Of a stretch of DNA of 64,000 nucleotides, positions 8,822 to 19,377 are shown piece after piece. The notes under the pieces were generated by a model. The model did not search any database. It was not told the DNA's origin and saw only the letters and a program-made list of their open reading frames with translations. Both the position numbers and the translations under genes were made by a program. Each line of letters opens with the position of its first letter. Position 1 is the stretch's first letter. The stretch is taken from the NCBI GenBank assembly GCA_028291545.1, contig JAQGHR010000149.1, forward strand, positions 1 through 64,000, written 5' to 3'. This stretch comes from Planctomycetota bacterium. Lineage in GTDB: Bacteria > Planctomycetota > Planctomycetia > Isosphaerales > Isosphaeraceae.

Positions 8822-10795
8822 CTACTTCCGCACCTTGATCTTGCACGGGTGAAGGACTTCGAGCCCGGCCGGATCGGTGATTGCCACCACGGCCGTGACG
8901 TCCCCCTCGGGGGAGGTTGGCGGAACGGTCCAGGTCAGCTCGCCGGATGGCCCTAAGGGATTGATCTGGATACCACCGTCGCGCAACCCGTACGCGATCC
9001 TTGAGCCGTCGGGCGAAAAGGCGACGGACATCGCACCGATCGCGCGATCGTATCCCATCGCGACCGTTTGAGCCCCCGACCTGAGGTCCCAGAGCCGTGC
9101 CGTGCCGTCGTCCGAAGCCGAGAGGACAAGCGCGCCATCGGGCGAGACCGCGGCGTCCTGGACAATGCCCGTGTGACCCTTGAACTTGCGGAACTCGCCG
9201 AGCGGCACGGGTTCGTCGGCCGAAGACAGGGCCTCACCCATGGCTAGCTCGGGCGGGCGGACCGATTCGCCCGCGCGGCGAGCCCCGATCCCCTTGGACC
9301 CGAGATCACCGCCGATGTTGAGCAACCGCTCTTCGGTCCCGGGACCGCGAGGCGGGGCGGCCACTTCGTTGTATACCTCGCCCTTGCCCTGAGGCACGCC
9401 CCCGGCGGCCGGCGACCCGCTAAAGGTATGTTGCAGCGTCTTGGTTCCCATCACGATCGTGCCCTTCTTGACCACGATGGTGGCCTCCAGCGACAGGACC
9501 ACCTCGCGAGGCCGGACCTGGACCGACGACGATCGGCCCAGGTCGACCATGTACGTGGCCTTGTCCGCCGTCAGGCGTGCCGGGGCGAGCCCCGTGATCG
9601 GCCCGGAGAGCACCTTCCCGTCGGCCAGGGTCACGCCGGGGGACGGGGCGCGGATGAGCGATCGCACATCGCCGAGCCGGATCTCCTTGCCGCCGACCTG
9701 GAACGCCTGGTCGGCCAGTTTCCCCTCGAACGCCTGGCCGCCGAGGCGGACGAGCGCGTTGAGCCGTTGATCCGGCTCGGCGGGGACCGGGACGACCGTC
9801 GCCGTGTAGGCCCCGCCTCCCTGCGATTTGGCCACAAAGCTGCGTTGCGGCCCGGTCCCGGCCGTCACCTTGATGGCGACTGCGAGATTGTCCGAGGTCC
9901 CGGCCACGCCCGGCCGGAGTACCGAGATCGTCCAGTCCACGGGCTTCGAGCGGTCGAGGTAGTCGATCGGCGGCGGGTCGAAGACGATGATCGGCCGCTT
10001 CAGATAATCGGCGAGCACGCCGACCGGGATGGCGAAGTTGATCCCCGCCGCCCCGTTCAGCTTGGCGACGATGACCCCGACCACGCGGCCCCCGGCGCCG
10101 AGCACCGGCCCTCCCGAGTTGCCGGGGTTCACGTCGCCGTCGAGCTGGATCAGGCCGAGCTTTCCCCCCACTTTGCGGAGCGATGTGATGTGCCCCCGAT
10201 TCACGCTGATGGACGGGTACTGGTCCGCCGGAGCCAGGACCCCGCCGAAGGGGAAGCCGAAGAACGCGACCTCCATCGTCAGCGAGAGATCCTTGTCCTG
10301 TCCCAGAGATAGCGGCGAGAGGCCGGGGATCGGGTCGATTTTGAGCAGCGCCAGATCGTTCTCCACATCCATATCGAGGATGCGGGCTTTCACGACCCGC
10401 TCCGTCTTCTCACCCCCGTCAAGAACCAACGTCACGACCTTGGCCCCGCTCGTGACGGCGGGCTCAACGACGTGGGCGTTGGTCACGAACAGGCCACCGA
10501 CATCCACGCAGAACGCCGAGCCGAACGCCCTGCCCCCCGGCAACGGGATCTCGATTAGCGCGGTCGCCTTCACGCCCCTGGCTACGGAATCCGCAACACC
10601 CGCACCCTTCTTCTGGGCAGAGGCCGACGGAGGGAAAGTCACCAAGACGACGAGCCCTATCAATAAACCGATACGGGAATGAATTTTTGACAAGGAAGAG
10701 CCCTTCTCAGAATAAATCCTGGCGGTGCTTGGTCGAAAAACGCCGAAGCCCTCTGCGGGTGGTGACCCGAAAAAGGGACGAATTCGAGAGGGCAC
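8822..10795 (-). CDS. Trypsin-like serine protease (S1C/DegP-like) with C-terminal WD40 repeats
   Basis: Triad motifs TNAHVV, ENDLALLKID, GNSGGPV; WD40 motif GHTGIVQDAAVSPDGALVLSASDDGTARLWDLRSG; true start may be internal (MHSRIGLLIGLVVLVTF). Confidence 0.88.
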   Translation of the reverse strand: MPSRIRPFFGSPPAEGFGVFRPSTARIYSEKGSSLSKIHSRIGLLIGLVVLVTFPPSASAQKKGAGVADSVARGVKATALIEIPLPGGRAFGSAFCVDVGGLFVTNAHVVEPAVTSGAKVVTLVLDGGEKTERVVKARILDMDVENDLALLKIDPIPGLSPLSLGQDKDLSLTMEVAFFGFPFGGVLAPADQYPSISVNRGHITSLRKVGGKLGLIQLDGDVNPGNSGGPVLGAGGRVVGVIVAKLNGAAGINFAIPVGVLADYLKRPIIVFDPPPIDYLDRSKPVDWTISVLRPGVAGTSDNLAVAIKVTAGTGPQRSFVAKSQGGGAYTATVVPVPAEPDQRLNALVRLGGQAFEGKLADQAFQVGGKEIRLGDVRSLIRAPSPGVTLADGKVLSGPITGLAPARLTADKATYMVDLGRSSSVQVRPREVVLSLEATIVVKKGTIVMGTKTLQHTFSGSPAAGGVPQGKGEVYNEVAAPPRGPGTEERLLNIGGDLGSKGIGARRAGESVRPPELAMGEALSSADEPVPLGEFRKFKGHTGIVQDAAVSPDGALVLSASDDGTARLWDLRSGAQTVAMGYDRAIGAMSVAFSPDGSRIAYGLRDGGIQINPLGPSGELTWTVPPTSPEGDVTAVVAITDPAGLEVLHPCKIKVRK

Positions 10796-11106
10796 CCGAC
10801 GGGAGCATTTTTCACAATAAGAGACATTCCGCTCCCGGGTCGCGACCCGCCCGCAGAGCCAGTAAAACCTTGCGGGTGACGTAATTCAAATCAATTCCAG
10901 AATGGATCAATTTTTGAATCGGTAAATGGCTGCGCTGGGTTTCGGGCGAGATGACCCGCCTCGCCCACCTTGCTGGCGAGGCCATTCCGAGGTCCGGCTC
11001 GACTCTCGCAGCCGCTCGCGCGTTGACTTCACCGAGGAAGCGGTAGAATGTACGTCCTCATCCGTTTGAGAAGACGCGACACGCAAGGGACCGAGGGGTG
11101 CGATCG

Positions 11107-11508
11107 ATGGCACGACAGACCGGCAAGAACCACGCCCCGCATCTCGTCATCAAGCGGATCAAGGGGAAGGGGCGAGGCGTCTTCGCCGGACGCCCGATCG
11201 CGAAGGACGAGATCATCGAGCGGGTGCCCATGCTCGTCATTCCGAAGAAGGAGTTCGACGAACATCTCGGCTCGACGATCCTGTACAAGTATTGCTTCGA
11301 CTGGCGCAAGGACTCCGTGGCGCTGGCGCTCGGCTACGGGTCGCTCTATAACCACTCCTTCGGCCCGAACGCCCTTTATGAGGACGTGGGGCCGCAACTG
11401 AAGGTCTTCATCGCGCTGCGGGACATCCGGCCCGGCGAGGAGATCACGATCAATTACAACGGCCGGCCCAGGGGCCGGAAGTCCGTCGAATTCTCTGTCA
11501 TTCCATGA
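11107..11508 (+). CDS. SET-domain protein (putative protein-lysine methyltransferase)
   Basis: GKGRGVFAGRPIAKDEIIE, YGSLYNHSFGPNA, DIRPGEEITINYN; alternative start 11098. Confidence 0.88.
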   Translation: MARQTGKNHAPHLVIKRIKGKGRGVFAGRPIAKDEIIERVPMLVIPKKEFDEHLGSTILYKYCFDWRKDSVALALGYGSLYNHSFGPNALYEDVGPQLKVFIALRDIRPGEEITINYNGRPRGRKSVEFSVIP

Positions 11509-11574
11509 GACTCGCGGCGATCGGCCCGCCGCCTTGTCGCGGGTCGCCGGGTTCGGGCGGTAAGGAGGACGAAC

Positions 11575-12399
11575 ATGGCGGAGACTCCGGGGGCAGTCTT
11601 GGGCCGGGTCATCTCGATCTGGCGTTATCCGGTCAAGTCCATGCTCGGCGAGGAGCTGGACGCGGTCGAAGTGACCGAACACGGCCTGCTCGGCGACCGG
11701 GCCTACGCGCTGATCGACGCGGAAACCGGCAAGGTGGCCAGCGCCAAGAACCCGCGACGATGGCCCACCCTCTTCGATTTCAAGGCGGTGCTTGCCGAGC
11801 CCGTCTCCCAGGGTTCTTCTCCGCCCCCGGCTCGGATCACGCTCCCGAGCGGTGAGGTGCTGACCACCGATGCCGAGGAGATCGAGTCGCGACTCTCCGA
11901 GGCGGTCGGACGCCCGGTCCGGCTGGCGCGATCCGCCTTCGAGGGGGCCACGGCCGAGGGGTACTGGCCCGACCACGAATGGCTCCCCCAACCGGACGAG
12001 CAGTTCGAATTCCCGCTCCCGGCCGGCGGGCTGTTCGACGGCGCCACGGTCCACCTGGTCACGACACGTTCGCTCGATCGTTTGCGCGCCGCCGCCCCCG
12101 AGAGCCGTTTCGATGTGCGTCGCTTCCGCCCGAACTTCGTGATCGACCCGACGGGCGCCGCCGACACGTTCGCGGAGGACGGCTGGATCGGCCAGACCCT
12201 CCAGGTCGGCGGCGTGCTGCTCAGGATTGACCGCCCGACTCCGCGTTGCGTCATGACGACGCTGGCGCAAGGGGATCTGCCGAAGGACTCGACAGTTCTC
12301 CGCACGGCCGTGCGAGAGAACGGCGGCAATGTCGGCGTGTATGCCACGGTCATCCGTCACGGCCTCGTGAAGATCGGAGACACGATCGGCGTGCCCTGA
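11575..12399 (+). CDS. MOSC domain-containing protein (YcbX-like)
   Basis: IWRYPVKSMLGEELDAVEVTEHGLLGDRAYALID; RFRPNFVID; RCVMTTLAQGDLPKD. Confidence 0.9.
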   Translation: MAETPGAVLGRVISIWRYPVKSMLGEELDAVEVTEHGLLGDRAYALIDAETGKVASAKNPRRWPTLFDFKAVLAEPVSQGSSPPPARITLPSGEVLTTDAEEIESRLSEAVGRPVRLARSAFEGATAEGYWPDHEWLPQPDEQFEFPLPAGGLFDGATVHLVTTRSLDRLRAAAPESRFDVRRFRPNFVIDPTGAADTFAEDGWIGQTLQVGGVLLRIDRPTPRCVMTTLAQGDLPKDSTVLRTAVRENGGNVGVYATVIRHGLVKIGDTIGVP

Positions 12400-12552
12400 G
12401 GAGTCAGCCCTACGGGCGAGCACAACCTGCGTGAAACTAGCAACCCATTAGGCTCACGAGGTCCTTCCCGCGAGCCCGGCATCGCAGGAGATCGCTGACC
12501 GGTCGCGGCGTCGACCGCATTGACGACCGCCCCCCTTGGAGGCTCGCGACCC

Positions 12553-14010
12553 ATGAGGAATTTGTCTCGCCCAAGCCCCTTGCTCATCGCACTGGGGATG
12601 ATCCTCTTGCACGGCGACATTGCGGCCGTGCTCGGGGCAGCAGGACGCCCCAATATCATCGTGGTCATGGCGGATGACGTCGGATACGGCGATCTGGCCT
12701 GCCTGGGAAACCCGATTATCCAGACGCCCCACCTGGACGCTCTCCACAAGGAAAGCGTGCGATTCACGGATTTTCATGTCAGCCCGACGTGCGCCCCAAC
12801 CCGAGCGGCCCTCCTGACCGGTCGCCATGAATTCAAGTCCGGCGTCACGCATACGATTTACGAGAGGGAACGCCTGAGCCTCCGGGCGACGACCCTCGCG
12901 CAGTTGCTCAAGTCCCGCAGCTATGCCACCGGTATCTTCGGGAAATGGCATCTGGGGGACGAGGCCAGCTATCAGCCGGATCGTCGCGGTTTCGAGGAGG
13001 TGTACATCCACGGCGGAGGCGGCATCGGCCAGACGTTCCCGGGCAGTTGCGGCGACGCACCCGGCAATACCTATTTCGATCCCGCGCTCTTCCATAATGG
13101 AACGTTCGAGAAAACGAAGGGCTATTGCACCGACCTCTTCTTCCAGCGTGCGATGGGTTGGATGAGCGATCGTCGAGGCTCAGGCTCGCCCTTCTTCGCC
13201 CTCATCACGCCGAATGCCGCCCATGAGCCGCTCCAATGCCCGGAAAGCTACGCGAAGCGCCATGAGGGGAAGGTGCCGCGAGATGTCGCGAAATTCTACG
13301 GGATGATCGAGAACATCGACGACAACGTCGGCCTTCTCATGAAGAAACTGCAAGAATGGGGGATTGCGCAAGACACGCTCGTCATCTTCCTGACCGATAA
13401 CGGCGGCACCGTCGGTACCCGAATCTTCAACGCCGGGATGCGCGGGAGCAAGGTTACGCCCTATCAGGGAGGGACCCGGGTCCCGTCATTCTGGCGATGG
13501 CCCGCCGGCTTTCGGGGAGGGCGGGACGTCCCGGTCCTCACCGCGCATATCGACATCTTCCCGACACTCGCCGCGATCGCGGGCGTCGATCTCTCGGAGG
13601 AAGTACGATCCCAGGTCGAAGGTCGAACCCTCTGGCCGCTGTTGAAAGACCCGGCGGCCGATTGGCCGGATCGCGAGCTCGTCACCCACGTCGGCCGCTG
13701 GAATCGCGGCCAGGCGAACCGGTCAAAACACGCGAACGTCTCGATCCGGAACGCCCGATTCACCCTGGTCAACGACGTTGAACTCTACGACCTGAAGGCG
13801 GACCCGTCCGAGACTCGTAACGTCATCGCCACCCACCCGGATGTCGTGGCGCATCTGAGGTCGAGTTACGATCGCTGGTGGCAGAGCATCCTCCCCCGGC
13901 TCGAGAACGAAGACGCGATCGGGCCCAGGATCAACCCATTCAAGGCGCTATACTGGACGCAGTTCGGCGGTGGACCAGATGCCGCTCTTCTCGATCAGAT
14001 GAACCCCTAG
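12553..14010 (+). CDS. Arylsulfatase-family sulfatase
   Basis: RPNIIVVMADDVGYGDLACLG; sulfatase signature CAPTRAALLTGRH (CxPxR); GKWHLGD; FLTDNGG. Confidence 0.95.
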   Translation: MRNLSRPSPLLIALGMILLHGDIAAVLGAAGRPNIIVVMADDVGYGDLACLGNPIIQTPHLDALHKESVRFTDFHVSPTCAPTRAALLTGRHEFKSGVTHTIYERERLSLRATTLAQLLKSRSYATGIFGKWHLGDEASYQPDRRGFEEVYIHGGGGIGQTFPGSCGDAPGNTYFDPALFHNGTFEKTKGYCTDLFFQRAMGWMSDRRGSGSPFFALITPNAAHEPLQCPESYAKRHEGKVPRDVAKFYGMIENIDDNVGLLMKKLQEWGIAQDTLVIFLTDNGGTVGTRIFNAGMRGSKVTPYQGGTRVPSFWRWPAGFRGGRDVPVLTAHIDIFPTLAAIAGVDLSEEVRSQVEGRTLWPLLKDPAADWPDRELVTHVGRWNRGQANRSKHANVSIRNARFTLVNDVELYDLKADPSETRNVIATHPDVVAHLRSSYDRWWQSILPRLENEDAIGPRINPFKALYWTQFGGGPDAALLDQMNP

Positions 14011-14142
14011 CGCGCGAACAACAGGTCCGAGAAGCCCGCCGTCAAGAAGAGCGGCACGGCCAAGAACTGAGCCAGGCTGCTCGGACCGTCAGTCGACGCT
14101 TTTGCGGACAAATAGCCGCCATTCGGCGGCCGGCAACGGGAG

Positions 14143-14216
14143 TGCGCCCGGCAGGATTCGAACCTGCGGCCTACGGTTTAGGAAACCGTCGCTCTATCCA
14201 CCTGAGCTACGGGCGC
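14143..14216 (-). tRNA. tRNA-Arg (anticodon CCT)
   Basis: Reverse complement folds as a 74-nt cloverleaf: acceptor gcgcccg/cgggcgc, anticodon stem acggt/accgt with loop TTCCTAA, T arm gcaggTTCGAATcctgc. Confidence 0.97.
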
Positions 14217-14376
14217 GAGACGATCTTCAAGCGGGTCAGTGGACGATTGTGGGCGGCGATTGAGGTTCCTGTCAACTAGCCGTTCCGTCGGGCGAGCCGC
14301 TCGGCGTAGAATGGGGTCGGGGCGTGGCGTGGTAAGGCGCTGGCGCCGGGGATCAGGGCCGCGATCGAGAATCCTC

Positions 14377-17300
14377 ATGGCCGACGACGCACCAAAGATC
14401 GAACCGGTGCCGCCGCCGATGATCGGGAGTTATCGCCTGGTCGAGCCCCTGGGCTCGGGCGGGATGAGCTCGGTCTTTCGCGCGCTGCATGCGGAGACCG
14501 GGCACGAGGTCGCGGTCAAGGTCTTGCCACGGTACCTGGCGAAGAACCCGACGTTGCTCCAGAGGTTCCTGCGCGAGGCCAAAAGCGCCGAATCGCTCGA
14601 AGACCCGAACATCGTGGCCATCTACGATCGCGGGTCGGAGGCGGGCCGGTATTACCTGGTCCTGGAATATGTGCCGGGCGGCGACCTCCACGACCGGGTG
14701 CGGGACGGCGGGCCGATGCCGGTCGGCGAGGCGGTGGACTCGATCCGGCAGGTCGCGCGGGGCCTGCGGCACGCGGCGGGCCGGGGGTTGATCCACCGCG
14801 ACATCAAGCCCGCCAACATCCTTCGCACCCCCGAGGGGCGGGTGAAGGTGACCGACCTGGGCCTGGCGCTGCACACCTCCGAGGAAGACGAGCGCGTGAC
14901 CCGCGACGGGACAACCGTCGGCACCGTCGATTACATGGCGCCCGAGCAGGCCCGGGACAGCCGGGCCGCCAGCGTCAAGAGTGACATCTACTCGCTGGGC
15001 TGCACCTTCTACTACCTCCTGACCGGCACGCCCCCCTTCGCAGGCGGGGACGTGCCCGAGAAGCTCAAGGCCCATGCCACCGAGCCTCCGCCCGATATCC
15101 GCAAGACGCGGCCCGAGGCGCCGGAGATCCTGGCCAGGCTGATCCAGAAGATGATGGCGAAACGGCCCGAGCGCCGGTTCGTGGATTACGATCAACTCCT
15201 GGAGACGCTCGACGCCGTGGCGGCGTCGCTGACCGCGACGACCGGGGCGTCCCAGGCCGCTCCGTTGATGGCGCTGATCGACGACGAGGACGACGAGCCC
15301 GAGCACGGACCGCTGCTCGCCTTGATTGACGAGGAGAGCGACGAGCGGACCGGGCCGCTGCTCGCCCTGATTGATGACGAGGACGACGACCAGGGATTCG
15401 CACTAGGGTCCGGGCCGACGCGCTCGCCCGGATCGACGGCGGCGTCCCCGTCGCTGGAGTCGTGGGGCGAAACGGGCACGAAACGAGGGAACCGCACCGG
15501 ATCGTCGCCCGGGGACCTGAACATCGCGGACCTGGCGGCGATTGATGAGGGGACTCCAAGCCGTCCCTCGGTCCGAAAGCCCCCGAAGTCCGCCACGACC
15601 GTGCCGGCCGGCTCGCGGGTCGAGCCCGTGTATACGCCTCCGCCGGAGGTGGCGTACGACCTGGAACCGGCCATCGCGTCTACCCCGCATCTCTATGAGT
15701 TGCCCCCGCGTTCCTCACCGGGGCTGCCGATCGAGACCTGGATCGTGCGGGTCGTGCTGGGCGCGGTGCTGCTGCTGTTGCTCTGGTTCGGCTGGTCGCA
15801 GGTCGTCGCACCGCGATTGTTCAATCCCGCCCCGGGTGTCGGCGGGGGGATGGCCGAGGAGGAGGGCGGCTCCAGCCCCAACAACGGCGGCACGATCGCG
15901 GAGGCAAGGCGGGCGAAATGGCGGGAACCGGCGGACCGCGTTGAGCCGCCCCCTGCAGAGCCTCCCGTGAAGCGGGACGTGCTGGCCCGGCTGGGAATGC
16001 CGCGGGCGGATCGCGAGGAGGCCGCCAGCGACGAAGGACCGTTCGTCACCGTGCGGCGGCTCAACGCGCGAGTCGACGACCTCACCCTCCCCGACCTGCC
16101 GAGGGCCTTCGACAAGCTCACGGGCGTGGTGGAAATCGCCGACGACGGCCCGTTCTTCGAGGACAATTTCCGGATCGCGGGCGAGTCCCGCGTCCTCCGC
16201 GCCAAGCCCAGGGACACCACCAGCACGAAGTCCGACTATCGGCCGATCCTGGTCATCACGAAGCCCACGGCCGCGTCGATCCAGGCCAGGCCGGCGGTCT
16301 TCGTGATGAACAGGCAGCGGCTCGTCGTCGAGGGGATCGATTTCGTGATCAACGGCGCGGACCTGACGCCCCGGCAAGAATCCATGTTCCTTTGCAAGGA
16401 TGCCGATCTGACCTTGCGGGACTGCACGATCACGGTCGTCGGGCCGATCAAGCACGAGTACGCCATCGTGCAGGTCGGCGAGCGTGGGGTCGCGGCCAAC
16501 GCGCCGGCGTCGACGGTGCGATTCGAGCGCACGCGGATCCGGGGCGAGGTCGCGGCGGTCCGGCTCGCCGGTCCGGCCGAGGTGACGTTCGCGAGGTCGG
16601 CCGTCGTTGTCGGGCGGTCGCCGATCGTGGTCGCGGGCGAGGTCAAGTCCGAACGCTCGGTGGCAATCTTCCGCACGGTCATGGCGAGTCGTGGCTCGAT
16701 GATCAGCCTGTCGGGGATGGCGGGATCGGCCGACGCGCTGCCGATGACCGTGAGGGCGATGGAGTCGACCTTTGCGGCGATCGGACCGGGCCAGGCAAGC
16801 GCGCCGTTCGTGGGCATGAGCGAGATCCCCGCCGGCCCGGCGCGATCGCGTCCCCTGGTGACCTGGCGAGGCGAGGCGAACCGGTTCGACGGCTGGGGCG
16901 GGTGGTCGAGTGCCTCTCCGCAAGGGGTGCTGGCGACGATCCAGGCCAAGATGCCCGACGCGGAGCGGCTGAGCAATGAGACCTCCTCACCCTGGCCCGA
17001 AGCCGCCGCCGATCGCTGGTCGACCCCGGCGGTGCCCGCGACCGTCGCGACCCGGCTGGCCTCGCCGACGGTGCTCGTGGCGAAGCCCGCGCCGTTGCTG
17101 AAGGAGAAGACGCTCGGTCGGTTCGACCGGCTGGCCATCGGCGGCCCGGACACGGGTGGCAAGGTTCTTGCGCTGAAGTTCAACGCGGAGGACCCCTCCT
17201 GGAACGGCGACATCGGCCGGTTCCTGGCGGAGCTGCCGAAACGCGGCGTGAAGCGCGTCCGGGTGGACGTGACCGGGACCGGACGGCACGACGCGTCGCC

Positions 17301-18351
17301 GATCCTGATGCCCCCCGGCGTTTCGCTGGAGATCGCGGTGACCCCGGCCTCGCCCGGGGCGCCGCCCTTGATCTGGACGACGCCGGAAGGATCCAACGGC
17401 GAGGCGATGTTCGGGGTCCAGGCGGCGGAACTGGCCCTCACCGGGGTCAGGCTCACCGCCACGCCGAAGTCGCTCTTGAGATTCCTCGCTTCGGCGGATC
17501 ACGGCAACCTGTTCCTGTCGCGCTGCATCCTGACGGGTCCGGGTGAGGTGGAGAACGAGAGCGCGGTTGGCGGCCTGGTCGTGTTCAAAACCGACGGGAC
17601 GCGGCCGTTCCCGGACGCCTCGGGCGCGGCTCGCCCCGTGGTCGACCGGCCGTCGTGCGTGCTGACGGACTCGGTGTTCATCACGGGCGGAGACGCGATC
17701 ACGGCGGATGTCGGCCGGGGCGTGGTGGCCCTGACCAACTGCGCGATCGCCGCCGAGGCCAGCGCCCTGGTGCTTCGCCCCCAGTCCGTCCGCCGCGATC
17801 GCTTCGAGGCCGACCTGGTGCTCGATCGCTGCACGATCGCGGCCGAGAAGAACGTGGTGATGCTCGGGCCATGGACGGGGCTGGACCCCGGACCAGATCG
17901 GCCCTGGGTGATCTGGTCGTCCTCATGCATGTTCACGGATTCCTATCAGCGCACCGGCGGCTTCTCGCGAGGCGTCGCGCTGCGTTCGGCCGTCGATGGG
18001 ATGGCCCGGGGTGCGCTGGCCTGGCAATCCGCGCGAGACACCTACGACCTGACCCAGTTCACGGCCGCCGCCGACCTGACGGCGCCCTCAGGCCGGGCGG
18101 ACTTGCGGCGCTCGTGGGTCGAGCTCTGGGGGCCGAGCCACATCGTCTCGCCCAGCGGGCCGACGTCCTCGGGCGGTGAGCCGAACGCGCGACTACTCGT
18201 CGATCGGCTCAAGCCCGGCGAGATCGCTCCCGGCGACCTGGCGCTGGACCCGACTTATCCCCGAGGTCGGACCTCTCTGGACGTCGGCGCGGACCTCGGT
18301 CGAATGGGCATCGCGCCGACCGTTACCAAATTCCGGCCGGCGGGGAAGTAG
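14377..18351 (+). CDS. Membrane-anchored serine/threonine protein kinase with large C-terminal beta-helix-like extracytoplasmic region
   Basis: GSGGMSSVFRA, VAVKVLPR, HRDIKPANIL, VTDLGLAL, MAPEQARDS; TM segment VVLGAVLLLLLWFGW; C-terminal recurring short strands (LVVEGIDFVINGADLT, DLTLRDCTITVVG). Confidence 0.92.
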   Translation: MADDAPKIEPVPPPMIGSYRLVEPLGSGGMSSVFRALHAETGHEVAVKVLPRYLAKNPTLLQRFLREAKSAESLEDPNIVAIYDRGSEAGRYYLVLEYVPGGDLHDRVRDGGPMPVGEAVDSIRQVARGLRHAAGRGLIHRDIKPANILRTPEGRVKVTDLGLALHTSEEDERVTRDGTTVGTVDYMAPEQARDSRAASVKSDIYSLGCTFYYLLTGTPPFAGGDVPEKLKAHATEPPPDIRKTRPEAPEILARLIQKMMAKRPERRFVDYDQLLETLDAVAASLTATTGASQAAPLMALIDDEDDEPEHGPLLALIDEESDERTGPLLALIDDEDDDQGFALGSGPTRSPGSTAASPSLESWGETGTKRGNRTGSSPGDLNIADLAAIDEGTPSRPSVRKPPKSATTVPAGSRVEPVYTPPPEVAYDLEPAIASTPHLYELPPRSSPGLPIETWIVRVVLGAVLLLLLWFGWSQVVAPRLFNPAPGVGGGMAEEEGGSSPNNGGTIAEARRAKWREPADRVEPPPAEPPVKRDVLARLGMPRADREEAASDEGPFVTVRRLNARVDDLTLPDLPRAFDKLTGVVEIADDGPFFEDNFRIAGESRVLRAKPRDTTSTKSDYRPILVITKPTAASIQARPAVFVMNRQRLVVEGIDFVINGADLTPRQESMFLCKDADLTLRDCTITVVGPIKHEYAIVQVGERGVAANAPASTVRFERTRIRGEVAAVRLAGPAEVTFARSAVVVGRSPIVVAGEVKSERSVAIFRTVMASRGSMISLSGMAGSADALPMTVRAMESTFAAIGPGQASAPFVGMSEIPAGPARSRPLVTWRGEANRFDGWGGWSSASPQGVLATIQAKMPDAERLSNETSSPWPEAAADRWSTPAVPATVATRLASPTVLVAKPAPLLKEKTLGRFDRLAIGGPDTGGKVLALKFNAEDPSWNGDIGRFLAELPKRGVKRVRVDVTGTGRHDASPILMPPGVSLEIAVTPASPGAPPLIWTTPEGSNGEAMFGVQAAELALTGVRLTATPKSLLRFLASADHGNLFLSRCILTGPGEVENESAVGGLVVFKTDGTRPFPDASGAARPVVDRPSCVLTDSVFITGGDAITADVGRGVVALTNCAIAAEASALVLRPQSVRRDRFEADLVLDRCTIAAEKNVVMLGPWTGLDPGPDRPWVIWSSSCMFTDSYQRTGGFSRGVALRSAVDGMARGALAWQSARDTYDLTQFTAAADLTAPSGRADLRRSWVELWGPSHIVSPSGPTSSGGEPNARLLVDRLKPGEIAPGDLALDPTYPRGRTSLDVGADLGRMGIAPTVTKFRPAGK
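15262..15396 (+). repeat. Triplicated acidic repeat inside the kinase juxtamembrane linker
   Basis: PLMALIDDEDDEPEHG / PLLALIDEESDERTG / PLLALIDDEDDDQGF in tandem. Confidence 0.85.
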
Positions 18352-18502
18352 GGGGACGACCGTTACCGCGGCGTTCGCCATGAGAGAAATGATGGTCGAC
18401 TTCTCGATGGGGACGGGTATCCCGATTGCCAATCTCCAGGTGTTCGCCAATAATGATAGACGTCACGGATGGATTCCCGGCGTTCGAGGAGTTTCGCCGA
18501 CG

Positions 18503-19342
18503 ATGACGCGATTGCGCGGGATCGCATTGGGCTTCGTGCCGCTGATCGCCCTGTCGTCGGCGAACGCGCAATCGCGCGGTCATTCGGGGCCTGAGAGATC
18601 CGGCTGGACGTCGCATCACGTCGGGCCCGGTCACAAATCGCACGGCCCCGGGCTCTCGCCGGTCACGATCAATCCGGGGTGCAGACCGATTGGCTCATAC
18701 CCGACGATCATCGGGTACACGCCGATCTATTATGGCTGGAGCCCCTACCTGCTCACGCCTCCCATGATGGCGACCGGGCCGGTGATGCCGCCGCTGACGT
18801 TCGGGGACCCCACCGTTTTCATCCCGCCCGTCATGGTCGCGACCCGGACGGCGAATCCCACACCGCGACCCATGGGTCGCAATGTCAACCGATCGAAAGA
18901 GTTGATGACGCTTGGCGATCGGCTGTTCCGCGCGGGGAACTACGTGCGTGCCGTCGATCGTTACGAGCAGGCCATCCGCGCCGATCCGGACCTGGCCGAA
19001 CCGAGAGCCCGCCTGGCCCAGGTCGCCCTGGTTCGCGGCAAGTACGGCGAGGCCGCGAACAAGTTCCGCGAGGCGCAGGCGGCCGAACCGGGCTGGCTGG
19101 CCACGGCGGGAAATGCCCAGGATCTCTACCCCGAGCCCGCGGATTTCGCCCGCCATGTCGCCCGCCTGGAGGCCCACTTGCAGGCCCATGTGGATGACCG
19201 AGACGGCTGGCTCGTGCTGGGTGCGCTCTGGTACCTCTCCGGCCGGACCCAGAAAGCGGCGGACGTCTTCCTCCGACTCTCCGACCGCAAGGAAGACCCC
19301 ACCCTGCGCGCCTTCCTCGCGGCGACCAAGACGGGCGAGTGA
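18503..19342 (+). CDS. Secreted tetratricopeptide repeat protein
   Basis: Signal peptide MTRLRGIALGFVPLIALSSANAQ; TPR-like LGDRLFRAGNYVRAVDRYEQAIRADPDLAEPRARLAQVALVRGKYGEAANKFREAQAAEP. Confidence 0.8.
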   Translation: MTRLRGIALGFVPLIALSSANAQSRGHSGPERSGWTSHHVGPGHKSHGPGLSPVTINPGCRPIGSYPTIIGYTPIYYGWSPYLLTPPMMATGPVMPPLTFGDPTVFIPPVMVATRTANPTPRPMGRNVNRSKELMTLGDRLFRAGNYVRAVDRYEQAIRADPDLAEPRARLAQVALVRGKYGEAANKFREAQAAEPGWLATAGNAQDLYPEPADFARHVARLEAHLQAHVDDRDGWLVLGALWYLSGRTQKAADVFLRLSDRKEDPTLRAFLAATKTGE

Positions 19343-19377
19343 GAGGTTTTACGGACAGCCGCTGACCGGGGCTGCTG

